From Portibacter marinus (lineage in GTDB: Bacteria > Bacteroidota > Bacteroidia > Chitinophagales > Saprospiraceae), in NCBI RefSeq assembly GCF_021533195.1, contig NZ_JAJNKB010000007.1, positions 186,001 to 250,000 on the forward strand: 64,000 nucleotides of DNA, read 5' to 3'. The notes beneath the pieces were generated by a model that did no database searches, was not told the origin of the DNA, and saw only the letters and a program-made list of their open reading frames with translations. Position 1 is the first letter of the stretch. Every line of letters starts with the position of its first letter. The position numbers and the translations under genes were made by a program. Below, one piece after another: positions 29,210-38,247 of the stretch.

Positions 29210-30253
29210 ATGGAGTTTATGGCGCAGGAAGTATTTGATCAAGTTCAACTAGTGTTGAGGGAAATAGAAGGTTCTCAACCCAGAACCGAGGATGAATTAG
29301 AGCAATTCAGGATTCGATTCCTTGGAAGTAAAAACATCATCAAACCGTTGTTTGGCGAAATAAAGAATATTTCCAATGATCGGAAGAAGGAATTTGGCCA
29401 GCTGATTAATTCTGCCAAGGTGGCTGCAGAAAATAAGTATCTTGAAATAAATGAAAAGCTGGAAGAAGCATCGCTCGGTCGTTCAGTAGAAGCCATTGAT
29501 CTGACCAAGCCGGGATTCCCGATCCAAAGAGGATCAAGACATCCTGTTTCAATCGTGATGAACGAGATGATAGAGATTTTTAGTCGAATTGGTTTTACGG
29601 TAGCAGAGGATAGAGAAATAGAGGATGATTGGCACAACTTTACAGCCATGAATACTCCAGAAGATCATCCGGCTCGTGACATGCAGGACACCTTTTATCT
29701 TAAAAATTCAGTCACCAGACTTCTTCGGACACATACTTCGTCTGTACAGGCCAGAACCATGACCGCACAAAAACCGCCCATCCGCATTATAGCTCCAGGT
29801 AGGGTTTACAGGAATGAAACCATTTCAGCCAGATCACACTGCCAGTTTCATCAAATAGAGGGTTTATATATAGATAAAGAGGTCTCATTTGCCGACATGA
29901 AGCAAACCCTGCTATATTTTGCACGCGAGATGTATGGTGTAGAAACAGATATTCGTCTAAGGCCGTCCTATTTTCCTTTTACAGAACCAAGTGCTGAGAT
30001 GGATGTCTACTTGGGATTAGCAGATGAGCGTTCAAAAAAATTGACGAAAGGAACTGGATGGCTGGAAGTATTAGGCTGTGGAATGGTGGATCCGCAAGTA
30101 TTGGAGAACTGCGGCATTGATTCAGAAGTTTATACCGGATATGCCTTTGGCATCGGAATAGAACGTTCCGCAATGCAGCGTTACAACATTAGTGACATTC
30201 GCTCGATTTTTGAGAATGACATCCGATTTTTAAGACAATTTGTTTCTGCCTAA
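29210..30253 (+). CDS. pheS: Phenylalanyl-tRNA synthetase, alpha subunit PheS
   Basis: The alpha subunit, 347 residues, charges tRNA-Phe together with PheT, which is not in the window. An N-terminal coiled-coil (about 5-90) is followed by class II motifs: motif 2 with GRVYRNETISARSHCQFHQI, and motif 3 with GYAFGIGIERSAMQRYNISD. The substrate-pocket segment is FPFTEPSAEMDVYLGL. Translation may begin at 29210 or 29219 (MAQEVFDQV), and the second fits other PheS proteins better. Its stop overlaps the start of hisS by 1 bp, so the two are translationally coupled. Confidence 0.97.
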   Translation: MEFMAQEVFDQVQLVLREIEGSQPRTEDELEQFRIRFLGSKNIIKPLFGEIKNISNDRKKEFGQLINSAKVAAENKYLEINEKLEEASLGRSVEAIDLTKPGFPIQRGSRHPVSIVMNEMIEIFSRIGFTVAEDREIEDDWHNFTAMNTPEDHPARDMQDTFYLKNSVTRLLRTHTSSVQARTMTAQKPPIRIIAPGRVYRNETISARSHCQFHQIEGLYIDKEVSFADMKQTLLYFAREMYGVETDIRLRPSYFPFTEPSAEMDVYLGLADERSKKLTKGTGWLEVLGCGMVDPQVLENCGIDSEVYTGYAFGIGIERSAMQRYNISDIRSIFENDIRFLRQFVSA

Positions 30254-31629
30254 TGATGAAGCCTTCATTGCCCAAAGGGATCAGAGACTTTCTACCCGTA
30301 GAAGTCCTGAAACGCAAGTACATTTTTGACACGATAGAAAAGGTATTTCGTAAGTATGCTTACATAGCCATCGAAACGCCTACCATGGAAAACCTGGACA
30401 CGCTGACAGGAAAATATGGAGATGAAGGAGATCAACTTTTATTTAAAGTCATGAACAATGGAGACTTTCTGCGTAAAAGTGACGCCGAGGCCTTTAAAGA
30501 GGGAGATAGCTTAAGGTTTGCTTCTTCTATATCTAAACGAGGTTTGCGTTATGATCTGACTGTACCATTTGCCAGGTATGTGGTGATGCACCAGAACGAT
30601 ATTTCCTTTCCATTTAAACGGTATCAAATTCAACCGGTATGGCGTGCAGATCGACCTCAAAAAGGGAGATATCAGGAATTTTATCAGTGTGATGTGGACG
30701 TGGTGGGATCAGAATCGTTGATGTATGAGGCTGAATTGGTCAAGATATACGATGAAGTTTTTTCTGAGCTGAGGCTTGAGGTTGAGATCAAAGTTAATAA
30801 TCGAAAGATTCTTGCCGGAATTGCCGAGGTAAGCGGATTGTCGGATCACTTCATGGAAATGACAGTAATCATTGACAAGTTGGATAAAATAGGATCGGAA
30901 AAAGTGGTGGAGCAATTACAGGGACTCCATATATCTGAAGATACTGCTCGCGGAATTATCAGTCTTATTGGTGCAAAATCTCTGGATGAATTATCCCTCG
31001 CTTTTAGAGATTCTGGAGTTGGACAAGCGGGTATTGAAGAGCTGAAAACTTTTCATTCCTACTTTGATCTCCTGGAATGCAACAATAAAGTCGTTTTTGA
31101 TCCATCTTTAGCGCGTGGCTTAAGTTATTACACAGGTTGTATTTTTGAAGTGAAATCCCTTGAAACAGAAATGGGCTCTATAGGAGGAGGTGGGCGATAT
31201 GCTGACTTGACCTCAAATTTTGGCTTGAAAGATATGCCTGGAGTAGGAGTGTCTTTCGGAGCAGAGCGGATTTACGATGTGATGGAGGAACTGGGTAAAT
31301 TTCCAGAAGACCTTAGCATAGCTCCCGATCTGTTATTTGTTTGCTTCGATCAGGCGGGTCACTTAAAAGCTTTTCAATATTGCGCCGAGCTTCGCGAAAA
31401 AGGTCTGGTATGTGATGTCTATCCAGATCATGGGAAGATGAAGAAACAGATGAAGTATGCTGATTCCATAGGCGTGAAGTATGTGGGAATAATCGGGGAT
31501 GAAGAGCTTGCAAGCGGAACGGTGATGTTAAAGAATATGAGGAGCGGGGAGCAGGATGCGGTTATAATTGAAGATTTACTAATGAAAATACGCATGGATT
31601 ATTTAAACGCGGATAGCTTTAAAATTTAA
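30253..31629 (+). CDS. hisS: Histidyl-tRNA synthetase HisS
   Basis: A 458-residue class II synthetase. Motif 2 is seen in QPVWRADRPQKGRYQEFYQC, the two histidine-binding motifs in LARGLSYYTGCIFEVK and GSIGGGGRYADLT, and motif 3 in GVGVSFGAERIYDVM. The C-terminal anticodon-binding domain (about 365-458) is complete. It shares one base with the pheS stop; two ATG codons in a row (30253 and 30256) offer the start. Its 3' end overlaps a convergent hypothetical gene by 4 bp. Confidence 0.97.
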   Translation: MMKPSLPKGIRDFLPVEVLKRKYIFDTIEKVFRKYAYIAIETPTMENLDTLTGKYGDEGDQLLFKVMNNGDFLRKSDAEAFKEGDSLRFASSISKRGLRYDLTVPFARYVVMHQNDISFPFKRYQIQPVWRADRPQKGRYQEFYQCDVDVVGSESLMYEAELVKIYDEVFSELRLEVEIKVNNRKILAGIAEVSGLSDHFMEMTVIIDKLDKIGSEKVVEQLQGLHISEDTARGIISLIGAKSLDELSLAFRDSGVGQAGIEELKTFHSYFDLLECNNKVVFDPSLARGLSYYTGCIFEVKSLETEMGSIGGGGRYADLTSNFGLKDMPGVGVSFGAERIYDVMEELGKFPEDLSIAPDLLFVCFDQAGHLKAFQYCAELREKGLVCDVYPDHGKMKKQMKYADSIGVKYVGIIGDEELASGTVMLKNMRSGEQDAVIIEDLLMKIRMDYLNADSFKI

Positions 31630-32081
31630 CCATCTAAAGCATGAAGATAAAAAGTTGCAAATTTTCTGAACTTATGACCTGTAAATGCACCAATTAAAGT
31701 ACCCCCTACCATATATAACATTACAATACCAACAATGTCATCATTCAAGCTATCACCCATTCTACGCACATTTATAATTCCTGTCACTACTATTATTCCT
31801 GCAGAAACCAGTCCAGTTATAATTCCATTTTTTGTTTTTCTGCCGTTTTGAATCCTTATATAATTGATATCGTCTATTGGAATTTCACATGGATCACATA
31901 GTCCTGAGTAGCTTACATATTCATCTTGAATCCGTAGACTATCAACTTTGAGGACCTCAAAAGTTTTTAATCCAATCGTCGCTGATTCATAAAACCTATC
32001 TGGTGGTAAATTATATTGACTATAACTTATCTTAAATAATAATACCATAGATGCACATAATATTGATGTTCTTTTCATCAA
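31626..32081 (-). CDS. Unknown exported/membrane protein
   Basis: A 151-residue protein with an N-terminal signal segment (about 1-21, ending in YSQ) and a mature part with a beta-like region and a CDPCEIP motif holding two cysteines. A later hydrophobic stretch (TGLVSAGIIVVTGIINV) and a second one (VGIVMLYMVGGTLIGAFTG) could form two membrane helices. I do not recognise the family. It overlaps the upstream lipoprotein gene by 4 bp and hisS by 4 bp in the tail-to-tail sense. The two unknown genes probably act together. Confidence 0.65.
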   Translation of the reverse strand: MMKRTSILCASMVLLFKISYSQYNLPPDRFYESATIGLKTFEVLKVDSLRIQDEYVSYSGLCDPCEIPIDDINYIRIQNGRKTKNGIITGLVSAGIIVVTGIINVRRMGDSLNDDIVGIVMLYMVGGTLIGAFTGHKFRKFATFYLHALDG

Positions 32082-32836
32082 TTTTTGATTAGTATTTCCT
32101 GTAATTTTTCCTTAATCATCTCTGCCAAAAGATCGTATTGATGCCATATATTTTCAATTTCTTTCAAGCGATTACCTTTTATTAATTCGGGTTTAGTGAA
32201 GCCATGTAATTCAATGAGCAATCGACCATTCCTGTCATAAATAAATATATAAGTCTCTAATCTCATATTTCCACTGATTCCCAATACACTGGAATTTAAG
32301 ACGGCAAGTCTGTTGTAAATGATCATAGATGTTGGAATATCATGATCCAATGTATGATTTTGGATATTGCTTTGGCTGATTGAATCAGGTAAACTCATAC
32401 TACTTATTTCATTTCTTGTACTAAAATTGATAAGATGATCGCTGTCTTTAGCATAGAATATTACAGGAAAATGTTGATTATCAACTTTCACTTGAAATGA
32501 TGCTGATGGGTGAGTATTTTTTGAGTTAAACTGTGAACGAAGTCTTACAATTGGAACGATTTCCTGTAGTTTGGTTCTAAGTAAATTTTCAATATATGCT
32601 AAATCTTCTTGCTGTAGATTCATAATTTCATCAGACCGCATTTGAAGCTTCTGATTAAAAATAGCAGCGTCAAGCAATGGAAACACGGCCTGCTTTAAAG
32701 GTCCAATTATAAATGCGGATTGATATAAAGTGTCCAATCCAACACCAATTGGAAGTTGTTTCACAACCTTAACTTTCGAAGTAGCACAAGATGTTAAGTA
32801 GATTAAACAGAGAAAGCTTAACAAGTATTTCACCAT
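32078..32836 (-). CDS. Unknown lipoprotein
   Basis: A 252-residue protein with a lipoprotein signal ending in LTSC (Cys 17), followed by ATSKVKVVKQLP. The mature part is a mixed alpha/beta domain without recognisable motifs (for example LLDAAIFNQKLQMRSDEIMN). It overlaps the following membrane protein gene by 4 bp, which suggests an envelope complex of the two. The local sequence is somewhat more AT-rich than its neighbours, but not enough to claim transfer. Confidence 0.65.
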   Translation of the reverse strand: MVKYLLSFLCLIYLTSCATSKVKVVKQLPIGVGLDTLYQSAFIIGPLKQAVFPLLDAAIFNQKLQMRSDEIMNLQQEDLAYIENLLRTKLQEIVPIVRLRSQFNSKNTHPSASFQVKVDNQHFPVIFYAKDSDHLINFSTRNEISSMSLPDSISQSNIQNHTLDHDIPTSMIIYNRLAVLNSSVLGISGNMRLETYIFIYDRNGRLLIELHGFTKPELIKGNRLKEIENIWHQYDLLAEMIKEKLQEILIKN

Positions 32837-32992
32837 TCAATATAAAAAATATTCATTTTTCAACATACAAATTGCGTAATAATTCATAAGTTTTATAGTC
32901 GCCATGATTTAACTGTACGGATAGTTTCCTTGTAAGGAAGTGAGTAACTAAGAAAGCTTAACCAATAAATTCGGAGGTAGAATTATAAAGAT

Positions 32993-33000
32993 TAAATTTG
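32993..33000 (+). promoter_or_regulatory. Candidate -7 element for gatA
   Basis: TAAATTTG matches TAnnTTTG and ends 19 bp before the gatA ATG. A TTCCTT/AAGGAA inverted repeat (32926-32939) lies about 55 bp upstream and could be a regulator site. Confidence 0.5.
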
Positions 33001-33019
33001 CAGCTTAATCGAAATCGCT

Positions 33020-34447
33020 ATGGAAAACCAAAGCCTTAAAGAAATCCAGTTGCAGCTGTCAAGGGGAAAAATATCAGTACTGGAAATTGTTGCGAACTAT
33101 CTGAAAAAAATAGAAAGTACCAAAGATCTCAATATATATGTTAATGTTTTCAAAGATGAAGCTATAGAGAAAGCAAAAGCACTTGATCAAAAGTATAAAG
33201 ATACTCCTGAGCAAATGGGCAGATTGTTCGGGATGGTGATTTCGATCAAAGATGTCATTTGCTATAAAGATCATCCTGTTACTGCAGCTTCCAAGATGCT
33301 TTCGGGATTTGAATCAATGTATAGTTCAACCGCTGTGGAAAGACTTCTGAAGGAAGATGCAATTATCATTGGAACGACCAATTGTGATGAATTTGCGATG
33401 GGGTCCTCAAATGAACACAGTTATTACGGTCCAACTAAAAATGCAGATGCGCCTGAATACATACCTGGAGGATCTAGCGGTGGAGCAGCAGTTTCTGTTC
33501 AGGCAGGCACCTGCTCGATTGCCCTGGGAAGCGATACAGGCGGATCTGTTCGTCAACCAGCTTCATTTTGCAATGTCATAGGGATGAAACCAACTTACGG
33601 TAGAATTTCCAGACATGGGCTCATTGCATATGCGAGTTCATTTGACCAAATAGGATTGATCGGAACAGTCACTGAGGATATGGCGTTGGTATTAGAGGTC
33701 ATTTCAGGTTCAGATGAATATGACAGCACGGTATCCAGAAATCCAGTTCCGGGCTTCTATCAAAATATTGACATAGATCAAAAAATGAAGGTAGGAGTAC
33801 TGAACTCTTTTTTTGAGCACTCCAGGATGAATGCTGAGATTAAGATCAAGAGTAAAGCTGTGTTAGAATCCCTACAAGAAGCAGGACATGAGCTGGTTCC
33901 TCTTGATTTTAAGAGCATAGATTATTTGGTACCGTGCTACTATGTATTGACCACCGCGGAGGCTTCTTCGAACCTTTCCAGGTATGATGGCGTTAAATAC
34001 GGGCATAGGGCACAAAACATAACAGATTTAGAATCGTTATATAAGCGCTCTAGAACTGAGGGCTTCGGAATGGAGGTGAAGCGAAGAATAATGCTGGGTA
34101 CATTCGTTCTGAGTTCTGGATATTATGACGCCTATTTTGAGAAAGCTCAAAAGATTAGAAAGATTGTAAAAGATGAAATTGACGGATTATTCTCTAAAGT
34201 AGATGTTATCGCATTGCCAACTAGCATGGACTATCCATGGAGAATAGGCGATGAAAATCAAGATCCGGTTAGTGTATATCTAAGTGATGTATTTACAGTA
34301 ATCGCTAATCTTTGTGGCATACCAGCGCTTAGCTATCCACTAGGATATGGTAGTGAAAACATGTCGTCGGGGATACAACTCATGAGTAATTCGTTCGAAG
34401 AACATCATCTTTTCAATTTATCGGCTCTTTTGCAAAACATGGCATAG
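33020..34447 (+). CDS. gatA: Aspartyl/glutamyl-tRNA amidotransferase subunit A (GatA)
   Basis: A 475-residue amidase-signature protein. The Ser-cisSer-Lys triad aligns as K77 (VISIKDVIC), S152 (GGSSGGAAVSV) and S176 (GSDTGGSVRQPA), with the same spacing as in other GatA proteins. GatA frees ammonia from glutamine for the GatB subunit, which amidates Asp-tRNA-Asn or Glu-tRNA-Gln. No gatB or gatC is in the window, which is common in Bacteroidota. A stand-alone amidase is less likely given the near-perfect GatA motifs and length. Confidence 0.93.
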   Translation: MENQSLKEIQLQLSRGKISVLEIVANYLKKIESTKDLNIYVNVFKDEAIEKAKALDQKYKDTPEQMGRLFGMVISIKDVICYKDHPVTAASKMLSGFESMYSSTAVERLLKEDAIIIGTTNCDEFAMGSSNEHSYYGPTKNADAPEYIPGGSSGGAAVSVQAGTCSIALGSDTGGSVRQPASFCNVIGMKPTYGRISRHGLIAYASSFDQIGLIGTVTEDMALVLEVISGSDEYDSTVSRNPVPGFYQNIDIDQKMKVGVLNSFFEHSRMNAEIKIKSKAVLESLQEAGHELVPLDFKSIDYLVPCYYVLTTAEASSNLSRYDGVKYGHRAQNITDLESLYKRSRTEGFGMEVKRRIMLGTFVLSSGYYDAYFEKAQKIRKIVKDEIDGLFSKVDVIALPTSMDYPWRIGDENQDPVSVYLSDVFTVIANLCGIPALSYPLGYGSENMSSGIQLMSNSFEEHHLFNLSALLQNMA

Positions 34448-34499
34448 TTGTTGGAATTTCTTAGGCTAAAGATTAAGAAATTTTATAATATGTCTAGGA

Positions 34500-34530
34500 T
34501 TTGCTATTGTGATAGTATTGATTACTTTTG
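34500..34530 (+). promoter_or_regulatory. Strong Bacteroidota-type promoter for the lytic transglycosylase
   Basis: TTTG (34500-34503) and TACTTTTG (34523-34530) are separated by 19 bp, matching the Bacteroidota consensus TTTG-N17-23-TAnnTTTG in both halves. The start codon is 128 nt downstream, leaving a leader of about 120 nt. Confidence 0.6.
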
Positions 34531-34582
34531 CAGGCCCAAATTCTGAAATGAACAAGAAATTAAGTGTTTACCCGCATTTAAT

Positions 34583-34616
34583 TTTGCTAATTTTTATAAA
34601 GCAAATTATAATTTTG
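34583..34616 (+). promoter_or_regulatory. Second candidate promoter for the lytic transglycosylase
   Basis: TTTG (34583-34586) and TAATTTTG (34609-34616) are separated by 22 bp and lie 42 nt before the ATG at 34659. The gene may therefore have two tandem promoters. Confidence 0.5.
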
Positions 34617-34658
34617 GTTTAATCTGTATTTGATTAAGTTAAAATAACATTTTTACCC

Positions 34659-35891
34659 ATGAGCAAAATCAAATTGCCTTTGAGGCGATATAATTTGGTA
34701 TTGGCACTGCTAACCTTAATTCTAAGTACTACTGTCAAAGGAAATGAAGGTAGCGAGAACTTTATAGGCAGCTTCTCACAAGATGAGATCAAGCAACGTC
34801 TTGATGATCTTAATGCAGACGTAGATCTGCGATTGACTAGCGAAGTAAAGAAATATCTAAGAGATTATGTTGTGTCTTACCGACAAAGCAGTGAAAAACT
34901 GCTCGGAAGATCACTCATCTATTTTCCAGCTATAGAGAATAAGATATCTGAAAAGCAACTTCCCGATGAAATAAAATATTTATCTGTTATTGAATCCAGT
35001 CTGAGGCCAGATGCGAGATCGAGAGTGGGAGCAGTAGGATTGTGGCAGTTTATGAAGTCTACAGCCAAAATGTACGGTCTTGAGATCGACAGACAGGTAG
35101 ATGAAAGAAAAGATGTGGCTAAATCCACAGATGCGGCGTTGGACTATCTTCGCGACTTAAATGAGCGTTTCGGAGATTGGACCCTTGCGCTGGCTGCATA
35201 TAATTGCGGCCCGGGGAATGTTAGGAAAGCCATGAGAAGATCTGGTGGCAAAGATTATTGGTCTATTCGAAATTACCTGCCAAGGGAAACTCGGAATTAC
35301 GTACCAAAATTTATTGCCGTCACTTATGTAATGACCTATTTCAAAGATCATGACCTTTCTCCAGCATATCCGGATCAACTATTTATCAAAACCAGGAAGG
35401 CTGTCATTTATGAACAAACCAGTTTGGCTTCAATAATTGAACACACTGGGATGAGTATAGATGAGATACGGAGTTATAATCCATCTTTCATTGGCACACA
35501 CATTCCCAAATCAAAAGAGGGTAAGGTGCTTGAGTTACCTTCCGAAATGATGTATACCTATTTAGCAAATACAGAACACGAGGCTACGCTCATGGCAGAT
35601 CCGCTTCAAGATCTTGCGATGGAGACTCAGGTGGCGGCTCAAAAAATAGAAAAAAGAGAAGCGATTGAAGCTGTTCCATTGATTACACGAGAACTTTCTA
35701 ACTATAATATTGAATATACTCGGGAGCCAAAAAGCGAGGTGAAGAAAGAGGCCCAGAAAAAGGCATATGACTTAAGGTCGAAGGTCTTGAAAAGAAGAGA
35801 GGATGTGCCTGAAGAAGCGTTAAGAGCTACTGCCGATAGAAAAAGAAAGACAGTAATTAAAGATCGTATTAAAAAGATCTTTAATTTATAA
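34659..35891 (+). CDS. Lytic transglycosylase (MltD-like, SLT domain)
   Basis: A 410-residue exported murein hydrolase with an N-terminal hydrophobic signal (about 12-28). The SLT domain carries the catalytic Glu 112 in SVIESSLRPDARSRVGAVGL, then GLWQFMKSTAKMYGL and LALAAYNCGPGNVRKAMRRS. The region after it (VIYEQTSLASIIEHTGMSID) resembles a single LysM-type murein-binding module. The last about 60 residues are highly basic and helical (KKEAQKKAYDLRSKVLKRRE). The enzyme cleaves glycan strands with anhydro-muramic ends. It may be controlled by two tandem promoters, and a hairpin follows. Confidence 0.92.
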   Translation: MSKIKLPLRRYNLVLALLTLILSTTVKGNEGSENFIGSFSQDEIKQRLDDLNADVDLRLTSEVKKYLRDYVVSYRQSSEKLLGRSLIYFPAIENKISEKQLPDEIKYLSVIESSLRPDARSRVGAVGLWQFMKSTAKMYGLEIDRQVDERKDVAKSTDAALDYLRDLNERFGDWTLALAAYNCGPGNVRKAMRRSGGKDYWSIRNYLPRETRNYVPKFIAVTYVMTYFKDHDLSPAYPDQLFIKTRKAVIYEQTSLASIIEHTGMSIDEIRSYNPSFIGTHIPKSKEGKVLELPSEMMYTYLANTEHEATLMADPLQDLAMETQVAAQKIEKREAIEAVPLITRELSNYNIEYTREPKSEVKKEAQKKAYDLRSKVLKRREDVPEEALRATADRKRKTVIKDRIKKIFNL

Positions 35892-35896
35892 AATAA

Positions 35897-35926
35897 GGGG
35901 CCACCACGCTAATACGTGACGACCCC
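35897..35926. terminator. Shared terminator between the transglycosylase and Hsp20 genes
   Basis: GGGG (35897-35900) and CCCC (35923-35926) enclose CACG (35908-35912 region) and CGTG around a CTAATA loop, with mismatches between. On the minus strand the hairpin is followed by TTATTTT, so it can end the convergent Hsp20 transcript; on the plus strand no T-run follows. Confidence 0.5.
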
Positions 35927-35953
35927 AATCTATTACCAAAACCCATAAAGATT

Positions 35954-36370
35954 CTAACTGATTGCGATTTGCATCGCCTCTTTTTCTTTCGCCTCTTCTT
36001 TCTTATTTAACGTAATTACTAGAATTCCGTTAGTGTATTCTGCAGAAATTTCTTCTCTATTCACTGTTTTCGGTAGATAAAATCTGCGACTAAACGTTTC
36101 GTAATTAAACTCTCTTCTGGTGTACTTTCCTTTCTCATTATCATTATTCGAATTTATCTTCTCTGATGATACAATCAAGTAATCCTTCTCTACTTTGACA
36201 CTGAAGTTTTCTTTTTCCAAACCTGGAGCAGCCAATGATATCTCATAGTGCTCATTTAATTCAACCACATTTAACGCAGGTTGGTTCAATGTGTGATCAC
36301 TTCCAACAGAATCTCCAATGGTTCTGTTGAAAATTTCATACCTAAAAGGCTTTATTCTTCTTAAATACAT
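35954..36370 (-). CDS. Hsp20/alpha-crystallin small heat-shock protein (second of pair)
   Basis: A 138-residue chaperone with an alpha-crystallin domain of about 40-125: VVELNEHYEISLAAPGLEKE, the REFNYETFSRRFYLPKTV strand pair and the NGILVITLNKKEE C-terminal strand. The short C-terminus (AMQIAIS) provides the I-x-I type tail used for oligomer assembly. Small heat-shock proteins hold unfolding proteins in solution. It follows a close paralog after 30 bp on the same strand. Confidence 0.95.
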   Translation of the reverse strand: MYLRRIKPFRYEIFNRTIGDSVGSDHTLNQPALNVVELNEHYEISLAAPGLEKENFSVKVEKDYLIVSSEKINSNNDNEKGKYTRREFNYETFSRRFYLPKTVNREEISAEYTNGILVITLNKKEEAKEKEAMQIAIS

Positions 36371-36400
36371 GATCTTATACTTATAATTATTTATAATTTA

Positions 36401-36841
36401 TTATTGGACAGTGATGGTTTTTGGCCCCTGGTCAATGTCCTCTTTTCTTTTATCAATCGTAATTTTTAAAACACCATTGACAAGGCTAGCTTGTACAGTT
36501 GAAATATCTATAGTATTAGGCAGCTTAAATTTTCTCTCGAACTGACCGTAATTAAATTCTCTTCTTTGAAACTTCTGTTCTGTTTCCATTTTTTTATCTG
36601 CTGAGACAGACAACGTTTGCTTTTCTACTTGCAAAGAAATATCTGCTTTATCAAATCCTGGAACTGAAAGGTCTATTTCAAATCTGTCTTTAAATTCTTT
36701 GATGTTGGCAGCTGGCTTTGTATGTTTCTCCAATCCATCGCCTTTCATGTTTTTTTCAAATCCATTGAAAATGTCTTTTAACAGATTGTCAATTTGAGGA
36801 AAAATTTCCATGTGGCCGTTGTTGTTTTTTGTCGTATACAT
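36401..36841 (-). CDS. Hsp20/alpha-crystallin small heat-shock protein (first of pair)
   Basis: A 146-residue paralog of the next gene. The alpha-crystallin core spans about 45-135, with FEIDLSVPGFDKADISLQVE, the REFNYGQFERKFKLPNTI strand and NGVLKITIDKRKED. The C-terminal tail (GPKTITVQ) carries an I-x-V motif. It lies first in the pair and should be translated from the same mRNA as the downstream gene. No CIRCE or other heat-shock operator is obvious in the 228 bp upstream. Confidence 0.95.
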   Translation of the reverse strand: MYTTKNNNGHMEIFPQIDNLLKDIFNGFEKNMKGDGLEKHTKPAANIKEFKDRFEIDLSVPGFDKADISLQVEKQTLSVSADKKMETEQKFQRREFNYGQFERKFKLPNTIDISTVQASLVNGVLKITIDKRKEDIDQGPKTITVQ

Positions 36842-37056
36842 ATTTTTTGATTTTTAATGTTTATACTATTTGATCATCAAATCGCATTCCATGGTGTGAC
36901 TTAAGTCATAGTGGCGGGCTAAAACCAAGAGGAATGACAAAATGACATTAATATATCATATGTAGGCGCCATAATGGCATGTAACTTATGTTAATAATGG
37001 GATACACACCATTCTTAGATTGAACAACATCTATATAGGAACTATTAGATATTTAC

Positions 37057-37064
37057 TAATTTTG
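37057..37064 (+). promoter_or_regulatory. -7 element abutting the DUF4837 start codon
   Basis: TAATTTTG matches TAnnTTTG and ends 5 nt before the ATG at 37070. If the box sits at its usual position, transcription would begin within 1-3 nt of the ATG, giving a leaderless message. Confidence 0.45.
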
Positions 37065-37069
37065 TATTT

Positions 37070-38149
37070 ATGAAGATCAGAAACATTGTATTATATATAG
37101 CCGCATTTATATTACTATATAGTTGTAGCGATGAGCTGCAGAATAAATTGAAATCCAATCCGAATGCATTAGGAACTGCCAATCAAATTGTCGTCATAGC
37201 GGATCAGGATTTATGGGAAGGAGCAGTAGGGGATACCTTTAGGATGCTTTATGAGGCAGCCTATCCGATGCTTCCTAAGCCCGAACCCATTTTCGACTTA
37301 AAACATTTTACACCCACTGAATTAGAAGAAGGCCCGCTTCGAAAGGAGTTGAGGACTTATTTATATCTGGCGAATCTTTCGGATGCCAATTCTACTACTG
37401 TTCAGTCTGTTTCCAAAGATCTGGGAGAGGAGAAAATATTGACCATAAAGCGGGAAGGGATTAAAAATACGACCATTGGCCGAGATAAATGGGCTGCGGG
37501 TCAATTGATGATCTATGTGATGGGAGAAGATGAAGAGGCTTTAATTGACAATATTACCAAAAGCTTTCCCTCCATCAGTAAGCGGGTTTATCAGCACGAT
37601 TACAAACAAATTAAAGGTTACACTTTTGCTTCGGGTTACAACAAAGCTTTGTCTACTGAAATTCAGGAGAAGCTAGGTGTGAAGATTGAGATTCCAGCCG
37701 ATTATGTTAAAGCAGAATGGGATGAAGATGCACAGTTGATGTGGATCAGGAAAGAAACTGCAGCTGCTACCTTTGGTATGGTTTTGTGGTCAATGGATTA
37801 CGAAAGCCAGGATCAGCTAAACAAAGAATTCTTAAAGGAGAAGGTCAATGATTTTGGTAGAGATTATGTGAAAACCAATACACCGGGATCACATATGGTC
37901 ATTAATGATGAGGATCTGCCTTTATATACCAATACAATAGAGGTCAATGGTCAGTATGCATATGAAATGAGAGGCATCTGGGAAACAACGCAAGACTATA
38001 TGGGAGGTCCATTTTTTGCCTATGTTGTAATAGATAAGTCACAAAAGAAACTTTTGTTCATCCTTGATTTTTTATTGGCACCAGGCAAGGAAAAGAGAGA
38101 TTTGATGCAGCAAATGGAATTGATGACGAATACCCTTGAATTTATGTAG
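37070..38149 (+). CDS. DUF4837 family lipoprotein
   Basis: A 359-residue lipoprotein with the signal ending LYSCSDE (Cys 19). The family pattern is visible as NQIVVIADQDLWEGAVGDTF near the N-terminus, LPKPEPIFDLKHF at about 72-84, and the later FVAYVVIDK-type strand region around FFAYVVIDKSQKKLLFILDF. The family is found across Bacteroidota; I am not aware of an experimentally defined function. It is likely periplasmic or on the outer membrane. Its -7 box ends 5 nt before the ATG, and carB converges from the right with about 100 bp between stops. Confidence 0.85.
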   Translation: MKIRNIVLYIAAFILLYSCSDELQNKLKSNPNALGTANQIVVIADQDLWEGAVGDTFRMLYEAAYPMLPKPEPIFDLKHFTPTELEEGPLRKELRTYLYLANLSDANSTTVQSVSKDLGEEKILTIKREGIKNTTIGRDKWAAGQLMIYVMGEDEEALIDNITKSFPSISKRVYQHDYKQIKGYTFASGYNKALSTEIQEKLGVKIEIPADYVKAEWDEDAQLMWIRKETAAATFGMVLWSMDYESQDQLNKEFLKEKVNDFGRDYVKTNTPGSHMVINDEDLPLYTNTIEVNGQYAYEMRGIWETTQDYMGGPFFAYVVIDKSQKKLLFILDFLLAPGKEKRDLMQQMELMTNTLEFM

Positions 38150-38247
38150 ATCCTACCGTGTACGGGACTTCACTAACCAATACAAGAAATTAAGAATTTT
38201 TACAACTAACTTTATAAACAGATATCGGATTAAAACCCGTGGTCCTG

